From Flavisolibacter longurius (lineage in GTDB: Bacteria > Bacteroidota > Bacteroidia > Chitinophagales > Chitinophagaceae), in assembly GCA_013327885.1 (NCBI GenBank), contig JABUMY010000008.1, forward strand, positions 1 through 64,000: 64,000 nt of DNA. Direction: 5' to 3'. The position numbers and the translations under genes are program-made. Under the pieces are notes generated by a model. That model saw only the letters and a list, made by a program, of their open reading frames with translations, ran no database searches and was not told where the DNA came from. Positions within the stretch are counted from its first letter, which is position 1; each line of letters opens with the position of its first letter. This document shows, piece by piece, positions 34,463-43,072 of this stretch.

Positions 34463-35617
34463 TTAAATTGTGAACGGCGTCCATTTTACATCCGAAGCAC
34501 CTGAACGCAACACGTTTTCAATAAAGGCCATGCCGCGTACACCATCATCTATGCCGGGAAAATCGGTCCATTCCGGCGCCGATTCTTTGCCTTCGTTGCG
34601 GGCCGTTACGCACAGCGCAAAATTTCGATAGTGGTTGGCAAAGGCTTCAAAAAATCCTTCGGGGTGTCCCCAGGGCGTACGGGTGTTGTGGCGTGCAATC
34701 GCACTTAAATAATCATTGCCGGCACGAAGCGTTTGGTAAGGTTGGTCCAGCAATCGCAGGTCAAGACTGTTTGGATCGGCATGGCGCCACATCAACCCGC
34801 CTTTTTCACCATATACTTTTATGGTCAGGTTGTTTTCTTCGCCGGCCATGATCTGCGATGCCATCAGCACTCCCGTTGCACCATTATTATATTGTAATAA
34901 CACGGCACCGTCATCATCCAGTTTGCGGCCTTCTACCACAATGTTTAATTGTGCACAAAGCGCCGTTACCTGTAAGCCGGTAACATATTCGGTCAAATTA
35001 AAGGCATGCGTGCCGATATCGCCCATGGCACCGGCCGCACCACTTTGTGCCGGGTCAGTGCGCCAGGCTGCCTGCTTGTCGCCGGTACTTTCTTTAAACT
35101 GCGAGAGCCACCCTTGCGGATAGGTTACAAAGATCTTCCGCACTTTGCCGATGGTACCCTGCCGTACTTGCTCCCTTGCTTCTTTTATCATGGGGTAACC
35201 TGTGTAGGTATGCGTGAGGCAAAACAGGCGGCCGGTGGCTTCTGCTACTTTCTGCAGCTCTTTTGCTTCGGCAAGATCAAAGGTCATGGGCTTGTCCATC
35301 ACTACGTCAAAACCGGCTTCCATGGCTGCTTTGGCTGGAGCAAAATGTACATGGTTGGGTGTAACAATACTTACGATCTCCATGCGCTGGTCCGCAGGCA
35401 GGCTTTTTTCTTTTTCGATCATTTCTTCCCAGTTGCCGTACACCCTTTCATTGGGTAAGGCCAGTTCGGTAGCCATACTTTTCGACCGTTCGGCGTTCGA
35501 GCTAAAAGCGCCGCATACCAGTTCTATCAAGCCGTCCATTGTAGCGGCGGTTCGGTGCACGGCGCCAATAAAGGCACCCGGTCCGCCGCCAATCATTCCC
35601 ATTCTGAGTTTTCGCAT
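34463..35617 (-). CDS. Gfo/Idh/MocA family oxidoreductase (cytosolic)
   Basis: This 384-residue protein has a Rossmann start (LRMGMIGGGPGAFIGAVHR), a GAFSSNAERSK motif, the family catalytic segment VMDKPMTFDLAEAKEL (EKP-like, here DKP), and the C-terminal sheet domain with GAMGDIGTHAFNL. It uses NAD(P) to oxidise or reduce a sugar or inositol. No export signal is seen, in contrast to the paralogue at 39937. Context with DUF1080 and sugar isomerases suggests action on a keto-sugar. It is divergent from the MFS permease gene. Confidence 0.9.
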   Translation of the reverse strand: MRKLRMGMIGGGPGAFIGAVHRTAATMDGLIELVCGAFSSNAERSKSMATELALPNERVYGNWEEMIEKEKSLPADQRMEIVSIVTPNHVHFAPAKAAMEAGFDVVMDKPMTFDLAEAKELQKVAEATGRLFCLTHTYTGYPMIKEAREQVRQGTIGKVRKIFVTYPQGWLSQFKESTGDKQAAWRTDPAQSGAAGAMGDIGTHAFNLTEYVTGLQVTALCAQLNIVVEGRKLDDDGAVLLQYNNGATGVLMASQIMAGEENNLTIKVYGEKGGLMWRHADPNSLDLRLLDQPYQTLRAGNDYLSAIARHNTRTPWGHPEGFFEAFANHYRNFALCVTARNEGKESAPEWTDFPGIDDGVRGMAFIENVLRSGASDVKWTPFTI

Positions 35618-35916
35618 AATTGTATGATTGGTAAAGAGGGTTTGTTATAGCAAACCCGTTCAATTTGCAATCGTATTTGCTGCACTTAATTCAAGGCGTC
35701 TAAATTTAAGACCAGATTTTATTTCGGTGGTGAAATTCTTGGAGCAGGAAAAAATTCCATGTGTATTTTTTGTCCGAAAAAAAAAATTTCGCCTTTTCAA
35801 AAAGCTGTACATTTAAAACCACTTGACAAGCCTTTGAAGTAAACTTTTTTCATGTTTAGAAGCCACTTGCTATATCGCTTGCCGCTGTCCTTTTTCACCC
35901 GTAAACCCCTTCGTAA
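35618..35916. other. Divergent control region of the keto-sugar locus
   Basis: These 299 bases lie between the minus-strand Gfo/Idh/MocA operon and the plus-strand permease operon. They contain a GGGTTTG / CAAACCC hairpin (35638-35644, 35651-35657) just upstream of the Gfo gene and A/T-rich stretches, but no full promoter match. It should hold promoters for both halves of the locus. Confidence 0.4.
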
Positions 35917-37164
35917 ATGAAAGCCACTACCCGTGTGCAGTTGTCCCTGATGATGTTCTTGAACTTTTTTATCTGGGGGGCCTGGTATGTGACCATGGGC
36001 ACCTACCTGGATAAAGTTTTGGGTGCAAGTGGTGTGCAGATCGGTGCTGCGTATAGTGCCATGGCCATTGCCACCATTATTTCGCCGTTTTTTGTGGGCA
36101 TGATCGCCGACCGTTTTTTTGCAGCGCAAAAAGTATTGGGTGTGCTGCACCTGTTTGGCGCTCTTCTTCTTTATTATATTACCACGGTAGATAATCCCTC
36201 TTCGTTTTACTGGGTGCTGCTGTTGTATTCATTGGCGTACGCACCAACACTGGCACTTGCCAATTCCGTTGCGTTTCGCCAAATGAAAGATACCAGCAAA
36301 GAGTTTGCAGGCATCCGGGTATTTGGCACCATCGGCTGGATCGCTACCGGCTGGATGATCGACAAAGTGTTCAACATCGGTACGGAGGAATTGGCTTTTA
36401 CGTTTAAAATGGCGGCCGTTGCATCCATTGTTTTGGGCCTGCTCAGCTTTTTCTTACCCGATACACCACCAAAGGCCAAAGGCACCAAAGCCACGTTCAA
36501 GCAGATACTGGGTGCTGATGCCTTTGTACTTTTTAAAGACCGTTCCTTCGTGGTCTTTTTCATTGCGTCTGTATTGATCTGTATTCCGCTTTCTTTTTAT
36601 TACAGCTTTACCAACCTTTTTCTTACCGAAGCCGGTATGGAAAATGCCACCAGCAACATGACGTTTGGCCAGTTTTCGGAAGCGTTTTTTATCCTGCTGA
36701 TCCCTTTCTTTTTCCGCCGCCTGGGTGTCAAGTGGATGATCGCCATTGGCATGCTGGCCTGGGTGCTGCGTTTTCTTTTCTTTGGCTATGGCGATGCCGA
36801 CGCGGGCCTTTGGATGTTGTTTGCGGGGATCATCCTGCACGGCGTATGCTTTGATTTCTTTTTTGTAACCGGACAAATTTATACCGATAACAAAGCTGGT
36901 CTTTCCATTCAAAGCCAGGCACAGGGCATGATCACCATGGCCACGTACGGCATCGGCATGTGGATCGGCACCCTGCTTTCGGGTTATGTAAAAGAAATGT
37001 ATACGGTCAATAACCTTGTCGATTGGAAAGCTGTTTGGATGGTGCCTGCTGCAATTGCAGTGGTGGTGCTGTTCTTGTTTGTGCTCTTTTTTAAAGACAA
37101 CAGAAAACCTGCCATTACGGAACCCGAAGCAGAGAAAGGCCTGGCCCAAACCCGCTTAACATAG
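35917..37164 (+). CDS. MFS permease of the nucleoside:H+ symporter (NupG/NHS) type
   Basis: This 415-residue protein has 12 predicted transmembrane helices. Characteristic segments are FLNFFIWGAWYVTMGTYL, FVGMIADRFFAAQKVLG, FAGIRVFGTIGWI and LHGVCFDFFFVTGQIY, as in the NHS family. Although E. coli NupG carries nucleosides, Bacteroidota homologues commonly sit beside sugar oxidoreductases, and here the neighbours suggest uptake of a sugar or keto-sugar. It begins the plus-strand half of the locus; the next gene starts eight bases after its stop. Confidence 0.88.
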   Translation: MKATTRVQLSLMMFLNFFIWGAWYVTMGTYLDKVLGASGVQIGAAYSAMAIATIISPFFVGMIADRFFAAQKVLGVLHLFGALLLYYITTVDNPSSFYWVLLLYSLAYAPTLALANSVAFRQMKDTSKEFAGIRVFGTIGWIATGWMIDKVFNIGTEELAFTFKMAAVASIVLGLLSFFLPDTPPKAKGTKATFKQILGADAFVLFKDRSFVVFFIASVLICIPLSFYYSFTNLFLTEAGMENATSNMTFGQFSEAFFILLIPFFFRRLGVKWMIAIGMLAWVLRFLFFGYGDADAGLWMLFAGIILHGVCFDFFFVTGQIYTDNKAGLSIQSQAQGMITMATYGIGMWIGTLLSGYVKEMYTVNNLVDWKAVWMVPAAIAVVVLFLFVLFFKDNRKPAITEPEAEKGLAQTRLT

Positions 37165-37172
37165 AATATCTC

Positions 37173-38057
37173 ATGGAAAGAAGAAAAATGCTAAAAGGCA
37201 TGTTGCTTTCAGGTACCGCTGTTATGGCTTCACCGGCCATGGCGCTGAAAAGCTGTGCAACCAACCCTGTAAATTCCGAAGCGTTGAAAGGAACCATCAA
37301 TCATTCTGTTTGCTACTGGACCTATAACTTCATGCCGCTGGAAGAGCTTTGTCAAACCGTGAAAAGCATTGGCTTTTCGGCCATCGATCTTGTTGGTCCC
37401 AAAGACTGGCCCACGCTGAAAAAATACGGCATTGATTCCTCTATGTGCAATGGTGCCGAGATAAGCCTTACCGAAGGCTGGAACAACAAGCAATACCACG
37501 CACAGTTAATAAAAAATTACACAACACATATCGACCTTGTGGCCGATGCGGGTTATAAAAACCTCATCTGCTTTAGCGGCAACCGCAGGGGAATGGATGA
37601 CGAAACCGGCTTGAAGAACTGCGTCGACGGCCTGAAGCAAATTTTGGCGCAGGCGGAAAAGCGCGGCGTAACCATCATTATGGAACTGCTCAACAGCAAG
37701 ATCGATCACAAAGACTATATGTGCGACCTTAGTTCCTGGGGTGTGGAATTGTGCAAGCGCCTGGGTTCGGCTAACTTCAAGCTTCTGTACGATATTTACC
37801 ACATGCAGATCGATGAAGGTGATGTGATTCGGACCATCAAAAACAATCACCAGTATTTTGGTCACTACCACACGGCAGGTGTGCCCGGCCGAAACGAGAT
37901 CAACGAATCGCAGGAACTGTTTTACCCGGCCATTATGCGGGCCATTGCCGCCACGGGATTCAAAGGATATGTAGCGCAGGAATTTATCCCAACGGGTAAA
38001 GACAAGGAAAGCAAAGTTGCCGCACTGAAAGATGCCGTGCAGCGTTGCGACGTATGA
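37173..38057 (+). CDS. Exported hydroxypyruvate isomerase-like TIM-barrel protein
   Basis: This 294-residue protein has a twin-arginine-like start (ERRKMLKGMLLSG) and a cysteine at LKSC near residue 28 that could be lipidated. The barrel resembles hydroxypyruvate isomerase and other sugar isomerases: VKSIGFSAIDLVGP, IMELLNSKIDH, LLYDIYHMQIDEGDV, GHYHTAGVPGRNE, and EFIPTG. The Glu, Asp, His and Glu residues in these motifs probably bind a divalent metal. It follows the permease by eight bases and precedes the GMC dehydrogenase. Confidence 0.87.
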   Translation: MERRKMLKGMLLSGTAVMASPAMALKSCATNPVNSEALKGTINHSVCYWTYNFMPLEELCQTVKSIGFSAIDLVGPKDWPTLKKYGIDSSMCNGAEISLTEGWNNKQYHAQLIKNYTTHIDLVADAGYKNLICFSGNRRGMDDETGLKNCVDGLKQILAQAEKRGVTIIMELLNSKIDHKDYMCDLSSWGVELCKRLGSANFKLLYDIYHMQIDEGDVIRTIKNNHQYFGHYHTAGVPGRNEINESQELFYPAIMRAIAATGFKGYVAQEFIPTGKDKESKVAALKDAVQRCDV

Positions 38058-38064
38058 CCGTAAA

Positions 38065-38077
38065 TGGTGAATGGTGA
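38065..38077 (+). repeat. TGGTGAATGGTGA word after the isomerase gene
   Basis: This lies seven bases after the stop codon and has the same word family as 30015-30048. Confidence 0.6.
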
Positions 38078-38156
38078 GTAAACATTTGCTTCACGATTCA
38101 TAACCGACCACCTTTCAATCATAATAAAAAACAACAAACACACAAATAAGCAAGAG

Positions 38157-39839
38157 ATGGCAGATAACACGTATGATGCAATCGTTGTTGGCTCCGGTAT
38201 CAGCGGTGGCTGGGCAGCCAAAGAACTAACGGAAAAAGGATTGAAAGTCCTGATGCTCGAACGGGGTGAAGACATCCCCCACGGTCCTGGCTACGTAAAA
38301 GCCAACCGCGAATTGTGGGAAATGCCCCACCGTGGCGGCCGAACGCAGGAAATGATCAACGACTATCCTGTGCTGAAGCGGGACTACCCGCTGAACGAAC
38401 GGAACCTCCACTACTGGGCCAGCGACAAAGACAATCCGTACACTGAAGTCAAGCGCTTCGACTGGTACCGCGGCTACCATGTGGGCGGCCGTTCCCTCAT
38501 GTGGGGACGCCAGAGCTACCGCCTCAGCCCCATTGATTTTGAGGCGAACGCCAAAGAAGGCATTGCCATCGACTGGCCGATCCGTTACAATGACATTGCT
38601 CCCTGGTACAATTACGTAGAAGGTTTTGCCGGTATCAGCGGCAACAAAGACGGTCTGCCGCAACTGCCGGATGGCAACTTTCTCCCGCCGATGGAAATGA
38701 ACTGCGTGGAAAAAGACGTGGCAGCCCGCATCAAGCAAAACTTTGGCGGCAAGCGGGTAATGACCATTGGCCGTGTGGCCAACCTTACCGAGGCTCGTCC
38801 GGAGCAAAACCGCAGCTGCCAGTACCGCGACAAATGCTGGCTGGGTTGTACGTTCGGTGGTTATTTCAGCACACAGTCGGCTACGCTGCCGGCGGCCATG
38901 AAAACCGGCAACCTCACGGTGCGCCCCTTCTCGATTGTAAAAGAGATTATCTACGATAAAAACACAAAAAAGGCAACCGGTGTTCGCATACTTGATGCGC
39001 AAAACAACCAGACCTACGATTATTTCTCCAAGATCGTTTTCCTCAACGCTTCAGCGCTGAACTCGGCCTGGGTACTCATGAATTCGGCAACAGATGTATG
39101 GCCTGATGGCCTGGGCAGCAGCAGCGGCGAGCTGGGTCACAACGTCATGGACCACCACTTCCGCGTAGGCGCCAACGGCCGCGTTGAAGGATTCGATGAC
39201 AAATATGTATACGGCAAACGGCCAAACGGTATTTACGTGATTCGCTACCGCAACATCGGCGACGACAAACGTGATTATGTACGTGGCTTTGGTTACCAGG
39301 GCAGTGCCAGCCGCCAGGGCTGGGGTCGCGATGTGGCTGAAATGTCCATTGGTGGCGACTACAAAGATGCGCTTTGCGAACCCGGCGAATGGAGAATGGG
39401 CATGACCGCCTTTGGCGAAATGCTCCCCTACCATGAGAACCGCATCTACCTGGACAAAACCAAAAAAGACAAGTGGGGTCTTCCGGTGCTTGCGTTTGAC
39501 GTGGAGATCAAAGACAACGAACGCAAAATGCGTGTGGACATGGCCAACGATGCCGTAGAAATGCTCACCGCTGCCGGCCTGAAGGATGTTAGCTCTTATG
39601 ATTCGGATTATGCACCGGGCATGGGTATCCATGAAATGGGAACAGCCCGCATGGGCCGCGATCCCAAGACCTCTGTGCTCAACGGCAATAACCAGGTATG
39701 GGATGCCCCGAACGTATTTGTTACAGACGGCGCTTGCATGACCTCTGCGTCTTGCGTGAACCCTTCCCTTACCTATATGGCCTTAACAGCAAGAGCCGCT
39801 GATTTTGCGGTGAAGGAATTAAAAAAAGGAAACCTTTAA
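38157..39839 (+). CDS. GMC family oxidoreductase, glucoside 3-dehydrogenase large subunit-like
   Basis: This 560-residue flavoprotein has the FAD-binding fingerprint at 11-24 (VGSGISGGWAAKE), VLMLERGEDI, GGRSLMWGRQSYRL, a Cys-rich RSCQYRDKCWLGC segment near 225 that may bind a metal or cluster, and the C-terminal HEMGTARMG and NPSLTYMAL typical of membrane-type GMC dehydrogenases. It has no signal peptide. In fructose, gluconate and glucoside dehydrogenases the large subunit is exported together with a Tat-signal small subunit; such a subunit is encoded at 41548-42177. It probably oxidises a sugar hydroxyl (C3 is the best guess) and passes electrons to cytochrome c. Confidence 0.9.
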   Translation: MADNTYDAIVVGSGISGGWAAKELTEKGLKVLMLERGEDIPHGPGYVKANRELWEMPHRGGRTQEMINDYPVLKRDYPLNERNLHYWASDKDNPYTEVKRFDWYRGYHVGGRSLMWGRQSYRLSPIDFEANAKEGIAIDWPIRYNDIAPWYNYVEGFAGISGNKDGLPQLPDGNFLPPMEMNCVEKDVAARIKQNFGGKRVMTIGRVANLTEARPEQNRSCQYRDKCWLGCTFGGYFSTQSATLPAAMKTGNLTVRPFSIVKEIIYDKNTKKATGVRILDAQNNQTYDYFSKIVFLNASALNSAWVLMNSATDVWPDGLGSSSGELGHNVMDHHFRVGANGRVEGFDDKYVYGKRPNGIYVIRYRNIGDDKRDYVRGFGYQGSASRQGWGRDVAEMSIGGDYKDALCEPGEWRMGMTAFGEMLPYHENRIYLDKTKKDKWGLPVLAFDVEIKDNERKMRVDMANDAVEMLTAAGLKDVSSYDSDYAPGMGIHEMGTARMGRDPKTSVLNGNNQVWDAPNVFVTDGACMTSASCVNPSLTYMALTARAADFAVKELKKGNL

Positions 39840-39936
39840 TAACAATCGTGAAACGAAAAATGGCAAACACAAAACGGAAATAGCACAACGCTCTGTTTTC
39901 AAATTTGACAACTGACGTTTCACCAAAACCTATATC

Positions 39937-41475
39937 ATGTCAGAAAACAAGAACACAACTCCATCCAACTCCAGGAGAGATTTCATCCGGAACACGGCCG
40001 TAACAGCTGCCGGCTTTTTTATTGTACCGCGATTTGTATTGGGCGGTAAAGGTTATGTAGCACCCAGCGATCGGCTGCAGGTAGCCGGGATCGGCGTTGG
40101 TGGAAAAGGCGAAAGCGACATCATGAGCTTTTTCCGGAGTGGCAAAGCCGATATTGCTTTTCTCTGCGATGTGGATGACAGGCGAGCCGCAAAATCCATC
40201 AAGGCATTTCCCAAAGCCAAGTATTACAAGGACTACCGCGAAATGCTCGACAAGGAAGCCAAGAATATCGATGCCGTTTCTGTGTCGACTCCCGACCACA
40301 TGCACGGTGTGCAGGCGCTTGCCGCCATGCAACTGGGCAAGCACGTTTATGTACAAAAGCCATTGACACACGATATTTACGAAGCCCGGGTGCTGACCGA
40401 AGCCGCCAAGCGCTACAAGGTAGTAACCCAAATGGGAAACCAGGGCGCCTCCAGCGATGGCACCCGTGCGATGAAAGAATGGTTTGACGCCGGCATGATC
40501 GGCGATGTGCATACCATCTACGCCTGGACCGACCGCCCGGTATGGCCACAAGGCATCCAGTGGCCGGCACAAAAAGCCGATGTTCCCAAAGAGCTTGACT
40601 GGAACCTTTGGCTGGGCACAGCACCGTATAAAGAGTATGTCGACAAGATCGTTCCGTTTAACTGGCGTGGCTGGTGGGATTATGGCACAGGCGCCCTTGG
40701 CGATATGGGTGCACATATGTTGGAAGTTGCTTTCCGTGTGCTGGACCTGCGCTATGCCAGCGACGTTCAGGCTAGCGTTGGATCGGTTTATGTGGATGAG
40801 TTCAAGCGCGGCTATTTTCCTGAAAGCTGCCCGCCTTCAAGCCATGTAACCCTGACATTCCCCAAAACGGCAAAAACAAAAGGACCTGTAAAAGTTCATT
40901 GGATGGATGGCGGTATTCAGCCCGTACGCCCCGAAGAGCTGGAGCCTAACGAAGTGTTTGGCGATGGTGGCAACGGAACCCTGTTCATCGGCACCAAAGG
41001 CAAAATGATGTGCGGCACGTATGGCACCAATCCAAGGCTGCTGCCCACAAAGCTTACCAAAATGCAAAAGGTAAAGGTTCCTTCCAACAACCCCAATCAA
41101 CCGGCTGTGGAAAGAGAAGAAGTGGCCTATCCTTACCCTGGCGTAAAAACCTCGCTCCCACGGGTACCCGGTGGCGCCGAAGGCCATTATGCCCAGTGGG
41201 TGGAAGCCTGCCAGGCCGGCTATGGCAAAATGGAAGTGAGCTCGCCGTTTGAAGTGGCCGGTCCGCTGACCGAACTGCTGCTGATGGCCAATCTTGCCAT
41301 TCGTGCACACGACGTCCGCGTTCCCCGCACCGATGGCCGCCAGGGCTTCAACTTCCCCGGTCGCAACATCAAGCTGATCTGGGACAACAAAAACATGAAG
41401 GTGACCAATTTTGACGAGGTGAACCAGTTTGTCAAGCGCAAATACAGGGACGGTTTCGAAATGAAATGGTCGTAA
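39937..41475 (+). CDS. Tat-exported Gfo/Idh/MocA family oxidoreductase
   Basis: This 512-residue protein begins with a twin-arginine signal (SRRDFIRNTAVTAAGFF). A Rossmann domain follows (LQVAGIGVGGKGESDI), then VSVSTPDHMHGVQAL, the EKP-like VQKPLTHDIYEARVL, and the C-terminal domain with WWDYGTGALGDMGAHMLEV. Export of an NAD-dependent fold implies tightly bound cofactor, as known for periplasmic glucose-fructose oxidoreductase. It lies between the GMC and subunit-3 genes, so it probably works on the same sugar in the periplasm. Confidence 0.9.
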   Translation: MSENKNTTPSNSRRDFIRNTAVTAAGFFIVPRFVLGGKGYVAPSDRLQVAGIGVGGKGESDIMSFFRSGKADIAFLCDVDDRRAAKSIKAFPKAKYYKDYREMLDKEAKNIDAVSVSTPDHMHGVQALAAMQLGKHVYVQKPLTHDIYEARVLTEAAKRYKVVTQMGNQGASSDGTRAMKEWFDAGMIGDVHTIYAWTDRPVWPQGIQWPAQKADVPKELDWNLWLGTAPYKEYVDKIVPFNWRGWWDYGTGALGDMGAHMLEVAFRVLDLRYASDVQASVGSVYVDEFKRGYFPESCPPSSHVTLTFPKTAKTKGPVKVHWMDGGIQPVRPEELEPNEVFGDGGNGTLFIGTKGKMMCGTYGTNPRLLPTKLTKMQKVKVPSNNPNQPAVEREEVAYPYPGVKTSLPRVPGGAEGHYAQWVEACQAGYGKMEVSSPFEVAGPLTELLLMANLAIRAHDVRVPRTDGRQGFNFPGRNIKLIWDNKNMKVTNFDEVNQFVKRKYRDGFEMKWS

Positions 41476-41482
41476 ACAAATT

Positions 41483-41512
41483 GCAGGGGCACACCGTGGT
41501 GTGTCCCTGCTT
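41483..41512 (+). terminator. Weak terminator or attenuator hairpin
   Basis: A 13-base arm GCAGGGGCACACC (41483-41495) pairs with 41498-41510 with one G-T pair, followed only by TTATT. It lies inside the operon and may attenuate rather than end transcription. CAAACT-like words follow up to the next start codon. Confidence 0.5.
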
Positions 41513-41547
41513 ATTCAAACATCAAACTACAAACTTCAAACTTTACT

Positions 41548-42177
41548 ATGGAACGCAGAGAAGCCGTTAAATACATCAGCATTCTCCTGGGAGGTGCTGT
41601 CATTGGCGCCGATGCTTTTTTGAGTGGTTGTAAAACAAAAACAGGCAGCACCACCGACTGGACAACCGAAGACGTGGCCTTCCTGAACGAGATTGGCGAA
41701 ACCATTCTCCCCCGTACCAGCACACCGGGTGCAAAAGACGCCAACGTGGGCCAGTTTATGACCGTAATGGTCAACGACTGTTACGTAGAGGCTGACCAAA
41801 AAGCTTTCCGCGAAGGTCTTGGCAAACTGAATGACGCCAGCGAGAAAAAGTTCAGCAAAAACTTTATGGGCATCACACCGCAGCAGCGCACCGAGTTGCT
41901 GACAGAACTGGACAAGGAAGCAAAAGACTACCAGAAAAAAGTGGGTGAGTTCAACAGCGCTGAAAATAAAAAAGAAAAAGACGAAATCGCCAAAGGCAAC
42001 AAAGGCTATGTTAAGCAGCACATGGCACCGCACTATTTTACCATGATGAAGCAACTGACCTTGCTAGGCTTCTTTACTTCCCAGGAAGGCATGACAAAAG
42101 CGGTTCGCTATTTGCCGGCGCCAGGCCGCTATGAAGGTTGCGTGCCTTACAAAAAAGGCGACAAAGTGATCGTTTAA
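41548..42177 (+). CDS. Gluconate 2-dehydrogenase subunit 3-like lipoprotein
   Basis: This 209-residue protein has a Tat-like start (ERREAVKYISILLGG) running into a lipobox LSGC (C28). The body matches gluconate_2-dh subunit 3: DVAFLNEIGETILPRTSTPGAKDANVG and the late HYFTMMKQLTLLGFFTSQEG and LPAPGRYEGC. In known complexes this small subunit escorts the GMC flavoprotein through the Tat pathway and stabilises it. It therefore probably anchors the 38157-39839 enzyme to a membrane facing the periplasm. Confidence 0.9.
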   Translation: MERREAVKYISILLGGAVIGADAFLSGCKTKTGSTTDWTTEDVAFLNEIGETILPRTSTPGAKDANVGQFMTVMVNDCYVEADQKAFREGLGKLNDASEKKFSKNFMGITPQQRTELLTELDKEAKDYQKKVGEFNSAENKKEKDEIAKGNKGYVKQHMAPHYFTMMKQLTLLGFFTSQEGMTKAVRYLPAPGRYEGCVPYKKGDKVIV

Positions 42178-42193
42178 CCACTCAAACCCTATC

Positions 42194-43072
42194 ATGAATT
42201 ATCAACGCAGGGATTTTTTAAAGCTTACGGCCGCTTTGGGCGCCGGTCTTGCCTTTGGGCCGCTTACCGGTTGCAGCGCAACGGGAAAAGCACAGTCCAC
42301 CATCAACAACAATTTTGGCCTGCAACTGTATACGCTTCGCGATGACCTGCCCAAAGACCCGAAAGGTGTGCTGACGCAGATCGCATCGTTTGGCTATAAA
42401 GAGTTGGAGGGTTATGAAGGACCGCAGGGACTTTTCTGGGGCATGAGCAACACGGAGTTCAAGTCTTTCCTGGATGGCCTGGGCATGAAGCTCGTCGCCA
42501 GTCATTGCAATGCCCGGCAGGACCTGGAACGCAAGGCTGCCGAAGCCGGTGCCATTGGTGTAAAATACCTGATTGAACCTTTCCTGGGTGCACAAAAATC
42601 CCTGGACGATTACAAGCGGGCGGCAGAACGCTTTAACAAGGCAGGCGAGATCTGCAAGCGCAACGGTTTGCGGTTTGCCTATCACAACCACGACTACAGC
42701 TTTAAGCCGGTAAACGGACAACTGCCGCAGGACGTGATGATGGAGAACACCGACAAAGACCTGGTGGATTTTGAAATGGATATTTATTGGGTGGTAAATG
42801 CCGGCCAGGACCCCGAAGCCTGGTTCCGTAAATACCAGGACCGCTTCCGCCTGGTGCATGTAAAAGACCGCCAGCGGGGTGTTGGCGATACCAGTGAAAA
42901 TGTGTCCGTGGTATTGGGCACAGGCTCCATCAATTTTCCGCAAATCCTGAAAACAGGTGCGGAAAACGGTGTGCAGCATTTTATGGTGGAGCAGGAAGCT
43001 TACGCAGGCACTACGCCACTGGCCGCCGTGAAGGCCAATGCCGAATACATGAAGGCCTTCCGCTTTGCTTAA
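42194..43072 (+). CDS. Exported sugar phosphate isomerase/epimerase family lipoprotein
   Basis: This 292-residue protein has a clear Tat motif (QRRDFLKLTAALGAG) followed by a lipobox LTGC (C27). The TIM barrel shows FGLQLYTLRDDL, GYKELEGYEG, FAYHNHDYSF, DFEMDIYWVVNAGQDP, LVHVKDRQ and MVEQEAY, with His, Glu and Asp residues suited to a metal site. It closes the plus-strand half of the keto-sugar locus, 16 bases after the subunit-3 gene. It overlaps the convergent small lipoprotein gene by four bases. Confidence 0.9.
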   Translation: MNYQRRDFLKLTAALGAGLAFGPLTGCSATGKAQSTINNNFGLQLYTLRDDLPKDPKGVLTQIASFGYKELEGYEGPQGLFWGMSNTEFKSFLDGLGMKLVASHCNARQDLERKAAEAGAIGVKYLIEPFLGAQKSLDDYKRAAERFNKAGEICKRNGLRFAYHNHDYSFKPVNGQLPQDVMMENTDKDLVDFEMDIYWVVNAGQDPEAWFRKYQDRFRLVHVKDRQRGVGDTSENVSVVLGTGSINFPQILKTGAENGVQHFMVEQEAYAGTTPLAAVKANAEYMKAFRFA

